Source: Herbaspirillum sp.
Lineage (GTDB): Bacteria; Pseudomonadota; Gammaproteobacteria; Burkholderiales; Burkholderiaceae_D
Direction of reading: 5' to 3'
Length of the DNA stretch: 64,000 nt
Assembly (NCBI RefSeq): GCF_017744395.1
Contig: NZ_JAGIBI010000003.1
Span: 682,001-746,000 of the forward strand
Numbering within the stretch: the first letter of the stretch is position 1; each line of letters opens with the position of its first letter. A program made the position numbers and the translations under genes. The notes under the pieces are model-generated. The model worked only from the letters and a program-made list of their open reading frames with translations, was not told the origin of the DNA and did not search any database. This document shows positions 8,850-17,549 of this stretch, piece by piece.

Positions 8850-9140
8850 ATGGCTAACTGTCTCGTTACCTGCATTACCAAACCAAACGTGAATTCCCCG
8901 CATGAGCACATCACCCATGTTGGTAATCCCGCTTGGCCAATGAAACAGCTCACCGTCGAAGATGTTATCCAGCGGATTAACTCAAGAACGGACACTTTTT
9001 ATGTGGCCGACTGGCTTGGCAATCAAGCGATGATTGGCGTGGTGAACCCTGGGGCTGGGCGTCGTCCGTTCATCCGAACATACGCTGACGGAAAGTGGAC
9101 GGATAACTTGCTTGCTCTGGATCAGTGTCGACTGTATTGA
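8850..9140 (+). CDS. DUF3892-family small protein
   Basis: Protein of 96 residues matching the DUF3892 pattern: an N-terminal CITKPN turn, HEHITHVG, a central VEDVIQRINS helix, FYVAD, and a C-terminal YADGKWTDNLLAL segment. Function unknown. ATG 8850 is chosen because GGAGG lies 6-10 bases upstream; an upstream in-frame ATG at 8817 has no such site. It lies 116 bases after the small repeat protein on the same strand and is followed by a hairpin terminator, so the two may be one short transcript of island cargo. Confidence 0.75.
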   Translation: MANCLVTCITKPNVNSPHEHITHVGNPAWPMKQLTVEDVIQRINSRTDTFYVADWLGNQAMIGVVNPGAGRRPFIRTYADGKWTDNLLALDQCRLY

Positions 9141-9161
9141 GTCCGTGAATTCGGGCAATTT

Positions 9162-9189
9162 GAGAAGCCGCTTTCGGGCGGCTTCTTCA
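9162..9189 (+). terminator. Rho-independent terminator after the DUF3892 gene
   Basis: Inverted repeat AGAAGCCG / CGGCTTCT with a short CTTTCGGG loop, 22 bases after the stop codon. The stem is GC-rich and is followed by a weak T stretch (TCTTCAATT). Confidence 0.6.
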
Positions 9190-9234
9190 ATTCGACTCCG
9201 GAGCTAGCTGCGACGATAGCCCAATCCGATACGA

Positions 9235-9363
9235 GGAAAGTTCAGAGTTAAATGAACAAGATGCGGGAAAGTTCAGACTTAAATGAATCTCGAATTCAGA
9301 CTTTATTGAATTTGAAGTTGAACAGGCCGCGTGGCTACTGGATTCGTAGTTCAGACTTAAAGG
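9235..9363. repeat. Four degenerate TTCAGACTTAAATGA repeats; possible relic transposon end
   Basis: Related copies begin at 9241 (TTCAGAGTTAAATGA), 9272 (TTCAGACTTAAATGA), 9295 (TTCAGACTTTATTGA) and 9350 (TTCAGACTTAAAGGG), all in the same orientation and irregularly spaced. Copies 1 and 2 share a GGAAAG prefix. Arrays of short direct repeats like this are typical of the ends of transposons whose transposase binds several sites, such as IS21, Tn7 or Tn552-like elements. No transposase gene is present. They sit exactly where the AT-rich island gives way to GC-rich host sequence. Confidence 0.5.
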
Positions 9364-9467
9364 GTTTCTGACAAAAGAATGCTATTCCCCTTTTAAATCA
9401 ATGGCTTGAAAGCATCTTTGTAATGCTTTGATATCTTGGCTCACAGATAAGGCGAGGGGATTTGCGT

Positions 9468-10613
9468 TCAGCGCTTGCCGATGTTTGCTTCGTCAAGGAG
9501 ATAGTCTCGTGACAACGCCTTGATATCGGCACAGCCGATTTGCGCCAAGGTCGTGTCTATCTCGGATTTGAGAAGATCAAGCACTTCCATGACGCCCTCG
9601 TAACCGCGTGCGGCCAAGCCATACAGGGTGGCCCGGCCAAGAAATACAGCGTCCGCACCAAGCGCTATCGCCTTCACGATATCTGCACCACGCCGAACAC
9701 CGCTATCGACAAGGATGGGAAGTGATGTCGCCGCGGCCGCTTGAGGCAAGGCTTGAATGGGGGCAATGGCGCTATCGAGTTGCCGTCCCCCATGGTTGGA
9801 CATGATCACGCCGTCCACGCCCAGCGAAGTGCAGCGGGCAACGTCGTCCTCCCGGGTGAGCCCCTTGACGAGCAATTTGTGCGGCCACATGTCCCGGAGC
9901 CGGGCGAGGTCCGCCCATGAAAAACTGGCATCCATCTGGCGCTTCAGCAAGGCCGCTTGCATCTCGGCATCCTGAATCTGTTCGCTTGCGAAGTTTGCCA
10001 GCTGGGGCATCCCTTTGGTCAGCAGGTTCCAGGTCCAGCGCGGATGCAAGATTCCATCTGCGACTGTTTTCATGTTGTATTTCATCGGCAAGCCGAAGCC
10101 GTTGCGGATGTCGCGTTCCCGCTTGCCGTTCACGCCAACATCGGCCGTGAGAATCAGCGTAGTGCAGCCTGCATGCCGGGCACGCTTTACCAGCAACTCG
10201 GCGAGCTTGCGATGGACCACATAGAGTTGGAACCAGAACTCGCCATCGCAGGCCTGGGCGACATCCTCGATAGAAGATGTCGACGCGGTCGAGAGCGCAA
10301 AGGGAATGCCAAAGCGGGCCGCCGCCTTGGCAAGTTCAATATCGCCATCCGGCCAGAAGATGCCGTTAAGACCTGTCGGCGCAATCACCATTGGTGCGCT
10401 GATGCACTTGCCAAGCAAGTCGATGCCCATCGACCGCTTGCTCACATCGACCAGCCGGCGCGGGCGGAAAAGAATGTTATCGAATTCCCGACGATTCCTA
10501 TCCAATCCAAATTCATCTTCCGCGCCGCCATCGAGATAATCAAAGACGATTTTGGGAAGCCTCTTCTTTGCCAAGGTGCGGTAGTCAGCGACATTGACCG
10601 GTTTTGCCATCAT
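9468..10613 (-). CDS. mdlB: (S)-mandelate dehydrogenase, FMN-dependent (lactate oxidase family)
   Basis: Alpha-hydroxy-acid oxidising flavoprotein of 381 residues, full length for the family. Visible motifs are the N-terminal VFDYLDGGAEDE segment, the FMN-binding PMVIAPTG and STASTSSIE, the substrate-side LTADVGVNGKRERDIRNG, the active-site SNHGGRQLD (catalytic His) and the phosphate-binding LVDSGVRRGADIVKA and FLGRATLYG. It oxidises the alpha-hydroxyl of an aromatic 2-hydroxy acid and feeds electrons to the membrane chain. Lactate or glycolate would be alternatives, but benzoylformate decarboxylase and benzaldehyde dehydrogenase genes on the same strand make (S)-mandelate the likely substrate. 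It is the last gene of the cluster, 53 bases after the ketopantoate-reductase-like gene. Confidence 0.8.
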   Translation of the reverse strand: MMAKPVNVADYRTLAKKRLPKIVFDYLDGGAEDEFGLDRNRREFDNILFRPRRLVDVSKRSMGIDLLGKCISAPMVIAPTGLNGIFWPDGDIELAKAAARFGIPFALSTASTSSIEDVAQACDGEFWFQLYVVHRKLAELLVKRARHAGCTTLILTADVGVNGKRERDIRNGFGLPMKYNMKTVADGILHPRWTWNLLTKGMPQLANFASEQIQDAEMQAALLKRQMDASFSWADLARLRDMWPHKLLVKGLTREDDVARCTSLGVDGVIMSNHGGRQLDSAIAPIQALPQAAAATSLPILVDSGVRRGADIVKAIALGADAVFLGRATLYGLAARGYEGVMEVLDLLKSEIDTTLAQIGCADIKALSRDYLLDEANIGKR

Positions 10614-10666
10614 TTACTTTCTTGCCGACTTTTTAAAAGCTTCCTCGATGAGGCAGCCACTTTTCT

Positions 10667-11584
10667 TCAAACGGCATTCGCTTCCATCATTTTGACTAAC
10701 TGATACAGTGCGGCCACGGTCGGGGTCGGAATCCCTTGCTTGATCCCTTGTTCGATTACGGCGCCATTGATGAAGTCAATTTCGGTCTGCCGTCCGGCTT
10801 CGATATCCTGCAGCATCGATGGCTTGTGGCTTGCGTGCATCTTGAATGCATGCGCTATCGCCTGCTCTACCTGAGGCAGGCTGGCCGGGATCTGAAGCGC
10901 ATGGGCGACGGCCACCGTTTCGGCCGCGATGCGCAGCGCCAGGCTGCGGCCTTCAGCGCTCGATCCGGCCGCGCCTACATTGCAGCCGCTGACGGCACAT
11001 ACCGAGTTCAGCGCCGCATTGAAGGCGACCTTTTCCCAGATGGCCTGTTGCACCTGAGGGTCTGCGCTGCAATTGAGACCGGCGGCGCTTAAGATATCGG
11101 CGATTTGGCTCACCTCCGGGCGGCTCTGTCCCGACAGCGTCCAGATCCTGACCTGGCCGTCGCCATGGCTATGCACCACGCCGGCGGCCTTGAGGTCGGC
11201 AGGCAAGTTGGTCATGCCGACGATGATGCGTTCGCGCGGAATCACCTCGGCGATGATGTCCGCATTGCCCAGGCCATTTTGCACCGATAACGCCCAGGTT
11301 CCAGGCCCCACCAGATGAGCCACGCTGCGGGCGGCGTTGCGGGTATGGAAGCCCTTGGTGAAAAAGACGATCAGTTCAAACGGCTCCGGGAAGGCGTCGG
11401 CCGTATCGACCGGCACCCTGACCGTATGCGTCCCTTTATCATCTATCAAGGCCAGGCCGTTACTGCCGATCGCCGCTATCGTGGCCGGCGCGACTTCGAT
11501 GAAGCTGACCTGCTGTCCGTTTAGTGCCAGGCGCGCGCCAAACAAACCGCCCATGGCGCCGGCGCCGACGATGGCAATGTTCAT
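10667..11584 (-). CDS. Ketopantoate reductase-family 2-hydroxyacid dehydrogenase, candidate (R)-mandelate dehydrogenase
   Basis: NAD(P)-dependent dehydrogenase of 305 residues with the ApbA/PanE layout: dinucleotide-binding VGAGAMGGLFG at the N-terminus, FFTKGFHT containing the family Lys, SVQNGLGN, and a helical C-terminal domain with KVAFNAALNSVCA and PSMLQDIEAGRQTEIDFING. PanE reduces ketopantoate. However, D-mandelate dehydrogenase of Enterococcus belongs to this same family and converts (R)-mandelate to benzoylformate. Because the gene overlaps the transporter by four bases inside a mandelate cluster, that role is more likely here than pantothenate synthesis. No mandelate racemase is present, so this enzyme could provide the route for the second enantiomer. 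The ATG at 11584 is set by the glycine motif and the ATGA overlap. Confidence 0.7.
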   Translation of the reverse strand: MNIAIVGAGAMGGLFGARLALNGQQVSFIEVAPATIAAIGSNGLALIDDKGTHTVRVPVDTADAFPEPFELIVFFTKGFHTRNAARSVAHLVGPGTWALSVQNGLGNADIIAEVIPRERIIVGMTNLPADLKAAGVVHSHGDGQVRIWTLSGQSRPEVSQIADILSAAGLNCSADPQVQQAIWEKVAFNAALNSVCAVSGCNVGAAGSSAEGRSLALRIAAETVAVAHALQIPASLPQVEQAIAHAFKMHASHKPSMLQDIEAGRQTEIDFINGAVIEQGIKQGIPTPTVAALYQLVKMMEANAV

Positions 11585-12960
11585 GCCGGTTGTTCCTTTT
11601 TCAGATGCACGGAGGCTGCCGTTGCGCGGGGAATATGCTTGCGCACCAACAGCAGCGCGATAAAGACGAACAGCATCGCCCCTGCCAGCATGGCCAGGTA
11701 GCCCGAGGCGCCGCCCCGGGTGATCACCATGGCGCCGGCAAAGGCGCTGAGGATGGCGCCCAGCCGGCCAAAGGCCAGCGCCGCGGCGGTACCGGTGGCG
11801 CGCACCTGGGTCGGATAGATATGGGCGCACAGCGCATACATCGTGCATTGGACGGCATTGACGAAGAGCCCGTGCAAGCCTATTCCCACCACCAGCAGGG
11901 TGGTCTGGCTGCCCACATCCAGGCTGCGCAACAGCAGTGCGGTCGCCGTGGCGGCCAGGCAGCACAGCAGCATCGGCACACGCGAGCCGAAGCGGCCGAT
12001 GATCAGGGCGCACAGCAATGCCCCGAAGACGCCGCCGATGTTGTAAGCCGTCAGGCCGCTGCCGGCCACCGACGGACTCAGGCCTTCTCCGGCCAGCATC
12101 GTGGGAAGCCAGCTGAAGGCGCTATAGACCGCCAGCAGGTTCATGAAGAAGGCAATCCACAGCGCCATGGTGTCGCGCGCCTGCCCGTGGGCGAACAGGG
12201 CGCCGAATCCGGCGCGCGGCTGCGCAGTCTGTTCGCGCGCATCGCTGAAACGGGTGTCGGCAGCGACTACGCGGGACATGCGCTGCAGCAGGCGTCGCAG
12301 TTCATCCCAGCGATGGGCCTGGCGCGCCAGGTAACGCGGCGACTCCGGAATGACGAACCACAGCAGCACCGAAAACGCCACCGGCAACAGGCCGCCCAGC
12401 AGGAACAGTCCGCGCCAGCCATAGTGCGGCAACACCAGGTTGGCGAACAAACCGGCCAGCATGCCGCCCAGCGGCACGCAGACGATGGTGGCCGTGACCG
12501 CCAGCGTACGTCGCCGGGCCGGACTGAATTCGGCGGTCATGGTGGTGGAGGTGGGCAAGGCGCCGCCGATGCCCAGGCCGGCGAAGAACCGCAGGATGGC
12601 AATGGTGGCGATGTCCGGGGAGAGCGAGATCAGGCTGGTGGCCAGGCCGAACACGAAGACGCTGCCGATGATGGCCAGGCGCCGCCCGAAGCGATCCGCG
12701 AACAAGCCGGCAAAGGCGCTGCCTATGCCCATGCCGACCAGGCCGGCGGCGACCGCAGGAGCGAAGGCGTTGCGCGTGATCCCCCATTCCTTGATCAGGC
12801 TGGGAATGGCGAAGCCGATCAGTTGCCCGTCGAATCCGTCCATGACGATCGATAGCGCCGCCAGGCAAACCACCAGCTTCTGGAAGCCGGAAAACGCGCC
12901 CTCATCCAGCACGCGTCCGATATCGACGGTCTGGCCTTGTTTTGCGGCGTGCGTGCTCAT
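11581..12960 (-). CDS. MFS transporter, aromatic acid:H+ symporter type
   Basis: Twelve-helix major facilitator of 459 residues. It has the AAHS/sugar-porter signatures: DGFDGQLIGFAIPSL in helix 1, ADRFGRRLAIIGS in the 2-3 loop, RFFAGLGIGGALP in helix 4, and IPESPRYLAR before the central loop. Relatives such as PcaK, BenK and VanK import aromatic acids with protons. The position between aldehyde dehydrogenase and the reductase gene suggests mandelate or benzoylformate uptake. A GGGAG site precedes the ATG. Its stop overlaps the start of the next gene. Confidence 0.8.
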   Translation of the reverse strand: MSTHAAKQGQTVDIGRVLDEGAFSGFQKLVVCLAALSIVMDGFDGQLIGFAIPSLIKEWGITRNAFAPAVAAGLVGMGIGSAFAGLFADRFGRRLAIIGSVFVFGLATSLISLSPDIATIAILRFFAGLGIGGALPTSTTMTAEFSPARRRTLAVTATIVCVPLGGMLAGLFANLVLPHYGWRGLFLLGGLLPVAFSVLLWFVIPESPRYLARQAHRWDELRRLLQRMSRVVAADTRFSDAREQTAQPRAGFGALFAHGQARDTMALWIAFFMNLLAVYSAFSWLPTMLAGEGLSPSVAGSGLTAYNIGGVFGALLCALIIGRFGSRVPMLLCCLAATATALLLRSLDVGSQTTLLVVGIGLHGLFVNAVQCTMYALCAHIYPTQVRATGTAAALAFGRLGAILSAFAGAMVITRGGASGYLAMLAGAMLFVFIALLLVRKHIPRATAASVHLKKEQPA

Positions 12961-13167
12961 GTGCGCTCCCGGGTAGGGCTGCCGCTGATGGTGGGAACGG
13001 GCGAAGCGATCCGGGCAGGATCGTGGTCGTGCTGCAAAAGCCAGGGTGTCATCCTCATGGCGGTCTCCTCGGTTGTACGCGCGGGTCCGGCAGGTGTCGG
13101 CCCGCTTTGTCGATTGTTGTAGTGATCGGTAACGCCGGATCTGCGCGCGCGTGTTATCCCGTCTTGC

Positions 13168-14619
13168 TCAGAACGGATAGTGGCGCGGCGTGGTTTGCAC
13201 CGTGACCCAGCGCAGGTCGGTGAATTCTGCGACCCCGGCCTTGCCGCCGAAATGGCCGAAGCCGCTGGCCTTGACGCCGCCGAAGGGCATCTGCGCCTCG
13301 TCGTGCACGGTCGCTCCGTTGACGTGGCAGATACCGGACTCGATACGGCGCGCCAGGGTCAGGGCGCGGGCGACGTCACGGCTGAACAGCGCCGCAGACA
13401 AGCCATATTCGTTGTCGTTGGCGCAGGCGATGGCGGCGTCATCATCCTTGACGCGCACGATCGGCTTGACCGGTCCGAAGGACTCTTCGCGATAGATATC
13501 CATCTGCGCCGTCACATGATCCAGCAGGGTGGCCGGCATCAGCGTGCTGTCCGCCTTGCCGCCGCAGACCAGGGTTGCGCCCTTGGCCAGTGCGTCATCG
13601 ATCAGGGCGTTGCAGCGTTGCACGGTGGCCAGGTCCACCACCGAGCCCAATACCACCGGCCCCTGGCGCGGATCGCCCAGCGGCAGGCTGCGGGCCTTGG
13701 CTGCCAGCCGCGCGACGAAGTCATCGGCCACGCGCTGGTCGACAATGATGCGCTCTGTGGACATGCAGATCTGTCCTGAATTGGCGAAGGCGCCGAAGGC
13801 TGCGGCTTGTACGGCAACTTCGATGTCGGCATCGTGCAGCACGATGAAGGGCGCCTTGCCGCCCAGTTCCAGCACGGAGGGTTTGAGATGCTTGGCGCAT
13901 TGGCCGGCAATGATGCGGCCTACGCGGGTCGAACCGGTGAAATTGATCCGCCGCACTGCCGGTTCGGCGATGATGGCTTCGACAATTCGTCCGGCGTCTT
14001 CCGGAGCATTGGTGATGAAGTTGACCACGCCCGGCGGCAGGCCGGCATCCTGGATGGCTTCGATGATGAGGCCATGGGTCGCCGGGCAGATTTCAGAACC
14101 CTTGAAGACCACGGTATTGCCGCAGGCTAGCGGCAGGGCGATAGCACGTACGCCCAGGATCACCGGTGCGTTCCAGGGGGCGATGCCCAGCACCACGCCG
14201 GCGGCCTGGCGCAAGCCCATGGCGAGGTTTCCTGGAACCTCCGAAGGAATGATCTCGCCGGCGATCTGGGTAGTCATGGCCGCGGCCTCGCGCAGACCGT
14301 CGGCGGCCAGATGCACATTGAACGCGGCCCAGTGATGAGAGGCTCCGGTCTCGGCGGCCATGGCCTGGGCAAATGCCTCGGCACGGGCTTGCAGCGCATC
14401 GGCGGCGCGGGCGAGCAAGCCTCGGCGCTCGCCGGGACCCATGGCGGCCCAGGCAGGGAAGGCGTTGGCTGCCGCTTGTACCGCTGCGCGCGCATCGTCC
14501 ACGGTGGCTGCCGGGGCGCGCGAGGCCACGCTGTGGTCGAGCGGATTGCGCCGCTCGAAGTAAGCGTCGCCCGTGGCGGAACGGCGCTGGCCGTTGATCA
14601 GCATGTTGACTTCGTTCAT
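13168..14619 (-). CDS. mdlD: Benzaldehyde dehydrogenase (aldehyde dehydrogenase family)
   Basis: NAD(P)-dependent aldehyde dehydrogenase of 483 residues. The family sites are all present: IAPWNAPVILG, FKGSEICPATHG, NFTGSTRVGRIIA, LELGGKAPFIV (general-base Glu), SGQICMSTERI (catalytic Cys) and EESFGPVKPIV. The C-terminal MPFGGVKASGFGHFGGK resembles the vanillin/benzaldehyde dehydrogenase subgroup. It should oxidise benzaldehyde, made by the decarboxylase encoded just upstream, to benzoate. The start has a strong AGGAGGAG site. A 207-base spacer separates it from the transporter gene, and I see no clear terminator in it. Confidence 0.8.
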   Translation of the reverse strand: MNEVNMLINGQRRSATGDAYFERRNPLDHSVASRAPAATVDDARAAVQAAANAFPAWAAMGPGERRGLLARAADALQARAEAFAQAMAAETGASHHWAAFNVHLAADGLREAAAMTTQIAGEIIPSEVPGNLAMGLRQAAGVVLGIAPWNAPVILGVRAIALPLACGNTVVFKGSEICPATHGLIIEAIQDAGLPPGVVNFITNAPEDAGRIVEAIIAEPAVRRINFTGSTRVGRIIAGQCAKHLKPSVLELGGKAPFIVLHDADIEVAVQAAAFGAFANSGQICMSTERIIVDQRVADDFVARLAAKARSLPLGDPRQGPVVLGSVVDLATVQRCNALIDDALAKGATLVCGGKADSTLMPATLLDHVTAQMDIYREESFGPVKPIVRVKDDDAAIACANDNEYGLSAALFSRDVARALTLARRIESGICHVNGATVHDEAQMPFGGVKASGFGHFGGKAGVAEFTDLRWVTVQTTPRHYPF

Positions 14620-14668
14620 GGTCTCCTCCTGTTGTCTCTATCTCGGTATTCAGTTCACGATTTCCGGT

Positions 14669-16267
14669 TCAGCGCACCACCACTTCCACCAGGCGCGGCT
14701 CATTGGCACACAAGGCTACTCGCAGTGCAGAGGCCAGTTCGGCGGGGTCGCACACGCGCACGCCCTGGCATCCCATTGCCTGCGCCAGCGCGACGAAATC
14801 CAGGCCCGGAAGATCGGTCCCTTGGACCACATCGTCGGCAGCGAAGCCGAAGACCGGCGCGAAGTCCTGGAGCGCCGCGTAGCGCGCATTGTTGATGATC
14901 ACGAAGGTGATGGGCAGGCGCAGTTGCACGGCGCTATAGATGGCTTGCGGTGAGTACATGGCGGAGCCGTCGCCGATGAGTCCGATCACGCGCTGCTGCG
15001 GTCTTGCCAGCGCCACGCCCACTGCCGCCGGCATGCCATAGCCCAAGCCGCCGCTGGCCATGGTGTAGAAGCTGCCGGGGCGTGTAAAGGGCAGGTAGGC
15101 TTGCATGGTCGGACGAGAGCCTGGCGCTTCCTCGACCACGATGTCCTCTGCTGCACGCACCTCGGCCACGGTTTGCATTGCAAAGGCTGCCGACATCGGC
15201 GCATCCGGTTCGGCGCGTGGACGCGGGGGACGGGGAGCCGGAAGCGGACGGGCAGCCGCGGGGCGGCCCGCCATCTGCGCCAGCAGGTCTTGCAGGCCGA
15301 GCCGGATATTGCCGACGATGGCCGTGCCGACCGGTGTCCAGGACGCGGTAATCGGATCATCGATAAGCTGGTACAACGTCGCCCCTGGCGGCAGGTGCGG
15401 GCCGCTGCCCTCGACGTGATAGGTGAAGGCGGGGGCGCCCAGCGCGAAGACCAGGTCGTGGCCGTGCAGCAGCTGCACGATCTTTTCGCGCATGGCAGGC
15501 AGGAAACCGGCGAACAGGCGATGGTCTTCCGGGAAGCTGCAGCGCGAGGACATCGGCGCGACAAACACCCGCGCGCTGCAGGCTTCGGCCAGGCGGATCG
15601 CCTCATCCCAGGCCCCGGCGCGGTCCAGTTCCGCACCGACCACAATGGCCGGGCGCTCGCTTCTGGCCAGCGCCGCCGCGAGTGCTTCGATGGCGGCGGG
15701 TTCGGGGCGGCTGCGGGTGGTGACCTCGGTGGCGGCAAGCAACTCGGCAGGTTGATCCCAGTCATCCACCGGAATGGAGACGAACACCGGGCCGCGCGGC
15801 TCCTGCATGGCAATGTGATAGGCCCGCGCCAGCGCCCGCGGGACGTCGGCGGCGCGCGCCGGCTCTATGCTCCACTTGACGTAGGGCTTGGCCAGTTCGG
15901 TCGCCTGCGAGGCCGCCAGGAAGGGATCGAAAGGCAGGATGGAGCGCGCCTGCTGGCCGGCGGTGATGATCAGCGGGGTGCGATTGCGAAAGGCGGTGAA
16001 GATATTGCCCATGGCATTTCCGACCCCGGCCGCCGAGTGCAGGTTGACCATGGCTGCCTTGCCGCTGGCCTGGGCGTAGCCATCGGCCATGCCGACCACT
16101 ACTGCTTCCTGCAAGCCGAGGACGTAGCGGAAGTCGGCCGGAAAGTCGCGGAACATCGGCAGTTCGGTTGAGCCGGGATTGGCGAATACGGAAGTCATGC
16201 CGAGCCGGCGCATGAGGTCGAGTACGGCATCACGCACGGTAATGGCGGGGGATTGCGTCTCCTGCAT
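14669..16267 (-). CDS. mdlC: Benzoylformate decarboxylase (ThDP-dependent)
   Basis: Thiamine-diphosphate enzyme of 532 residues. It shows the benzoylformate decarboxylase active-site pattern: NPGSTELPMF (active-site Ser), LQEAVVVGMADGYAQ (ThDP Glu), NLHSAAGVGNAMGN (catalytic His), and APAFTYH (second His). The ThDP-binding motif runs from GDGSAMYSPQ to INNARY. The reaction is benzoylformate to benzaldehyde plus CO2, linking the mandelate dehydrogenases to the aldehyde dehydrogenase. It is the first gene of the leftward cluster and divergent from the LysR regulator. About 30 Pro/Arg/Ala-rich residues interrupt the middle linker (PAAARPLPAPRPPRPR), which looks like a species-specific insert between domains. 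Confidence 0.85.
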   Translation of the reverse strand: MQETQSPAITVRDAVLDLMRRLGMTSVFANPGSTELPMFRDFPADFRYVLGLQEAVVVGMADGYAQASGKAAMVNLHSAAGVGNAMGNIFTAFRNRTPLIITAGQQARSILPFDPFLAASQATELAKPYVKWSIEPARAADVPRALARAYHIAMQEPRGPVFVSIPVDDWDQPAELLAATEVTTRSRPEPAAIEALAAALARSERPAIVVGAELDRAGAWDEAIRLAEACSARVFVAPMSSRCSFPEDHRLFAGFLPAMREKIVQLLHGHDLVFALGAPAFTYHVEGSGPHLPPGATLYQLIDDPITASWTPVGTAIVGNIRLGLQDLLAQMAGRPAAARPLPAPRPPRPRAEPDAPMSAAFAMQTVAEVRAAEDIVVEEAPGSRPTMQAYLPFTRPGSFYTMASGGLGYGMPAAVGVALARPQQRVIGLIGDGSAMYSPQAIYSAVQLRLPITFVIINNARYAALQDFAPVFGFAADDVVQGTDLPGLDFVALAQAMGCQGVRVCDPAELASALRVALCANEPRLVEVVVR

Positions 16268-16455
16268 ATTGGATCCTGTGGAAGGCCTCGTAGCTGCCGG
16301 GCCGGGTGGATGATGGCAGGCAGTATGTAACCCCGTGACTTCTTTGAAAATTGCTAAATTGGATAAAAGTCATAACGTTTGGTAATGTGTTGGCGTCATG
16401 CCGGCTGGTCATCGCGGCACACCCTCGCACCACGCACCATCAACAGGAGACCTCA
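16268..16455. promoter_or_regulatory. Divergent promoter region mdlC / LysR
   Basis: 188 bases shared by the leftward mandelate operon and the rightward LysR gene. The centre (about 16335-16385) is AT-rich, unlike its surroundings, and includes TTGGATAAAAGTCATAACG, a plausible location for promoter elements and LysR binding. I cannot assign exact -10/-35 boxes or an operator. Confidence 0.4.
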
Positions 16456-17376
16456 TTGAGCTTCAACCTGCAGCAATTGGAAATGTTCAGTGCCATCGTC
16501 TCGGCCGGCAGCCTGGGGCGCGCCGCAGCCGTGCTCGACCTGACCCAGCCGGCCTTGAGCCGCGCCATCAAGCGCCTGGAGGAGTCGGTCGGCGGCGCGC
16601 TGTTCGAGCGCCACACCAGGGGCATGCACCTGACGCCGCTGGGCCAGGCGCTATTGCCGCACGCGGTTTCGTTGCAGCGCGAAGCCCGTCAGGCGCGCGA
16701 AGAACTGGATGCCATCCGCGGCCTGGCAAAGGGCGTCATCAAGGTGGGCGCGGTGGGCAGCATTGCCAGTCTGGTGTTGCCGCTGGCGGTGCGTGGCGTA
16801 CTGGACAAGTGGCCGAACCTGCGGGTGGAGGTCATCGAAGGGGTGTGGGATCGTCTGGTCGAGGGCTTGCTCACGCATGAGATCGACCTGGCCCTCAGTA
16901 CCTCCGGCGCAGAAACCGATGGCGTGGCGGCCATCTCTGACTGCCGCTGGAACGATCTGAGCTATGTGGTGGCGGGACGCGACCATCCCCTGCGCGAGAG
17001 GGGAAAGATCAGCCTGGCGGATACGTTGACGCAGCGCTGGGCATTGACGCCCAAGGGGACCGGGCCTTATCTGCACGTGAAGGAAACCTTCGCCCAGGCC
17101 GGCCTGCCGATGCCTGAGATCGCGGTCGAATCGCGTTCGGTCACGGTGCTCAAGAGCCTGGTGGCGCGTTGCGGATTCGTGGGCTGGATGTCCGGCCCGA
17201 TGTTCGATACCGAACGCAAGGCTGGCGTGATTGATGCGCTCGCAGTGGACGGCTTGCATGCGCCGCGCACCCTGACGGCATTCCGGCGGCGCCAAGGGAT
17301 ATTGCCGGCGCCGGCGAGCAGATTGCTGGATGAGTTGCGGCATCTGACCGGTTCTCTGCAGGGGAATTATCCGTAG
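16456..17376 (+). CDS. LysR-family regulator, probable activator of the mandelate operon
   Basis: LysR-type regulator of 306 residues when started at TTG 16456, which follows AGGAG by about 8 bases and gives the standard N-terminus (LSFNLQQLEMFSAIV). In-frame starts further upstream would add an unusual tail. The winged helix-turn-helix covers residues ~1-60 (GRAAAVLDLTQPALSRAIKRLE) and the effector domain ~90-295. Its divergent position next to mdlC suggests it responds to mandelate or benzoylformate and controls that operon. This is inferred from location. Confidence 0.75.
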   Translation: MSFNLQQLEMFSAIVSAGSLGRAAAVLDLTQPALSRAIKRLEESVGGALFERHTRGMHLTPLGQALLPHAVSLQREARQAREELDAIRGLAKGVIKVGAVGSIASLVLPLAVRGVLDKWPNLRVEVIEGVWDRLVEGLLTHEIDLALSTSGAETDGVAAISDCRWNDLSYVVAGRDHPLRERGKISLADTLTQRWALTPKGTGPYLHVKETFAQAGLPMPEIAVESRSVTVLKSLVARCGFVGWMSGPMFDTERKAGVIDALAVDGLHAPRTLTAFRRRQGILPAPASRLLDELRHLTGSLQGNYP

Positions 17377-17549
17377 CGGCATAATCTGCGCTCTCTCGCA
17401 AGTCGCTTATCTATCTTCATGATACATTGCGAAAAAAAACGATTCCTATCGCTTGGGGGGCATGCAATTGATCGGCTATCCGACACCGTGTTTCCAGGTT
17501 TTATCGCCCCTGGGTGGTCTCCTCATGTCTGCTTGTATGGAGCCTTTGC

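Noticed and set aside
9235..9363. CRISPR array
   Set aside because: Repeats are short, degenerate and unevenly spaced, with no unique spacers of constant length and no cas genes.
10667..11584. Housekeeping ketopantoate reductase PanE
   Set aside because: Not excluded, but operon position in the mandelate cluster with a four-base overlap favours a catabolic dehydrogenase.
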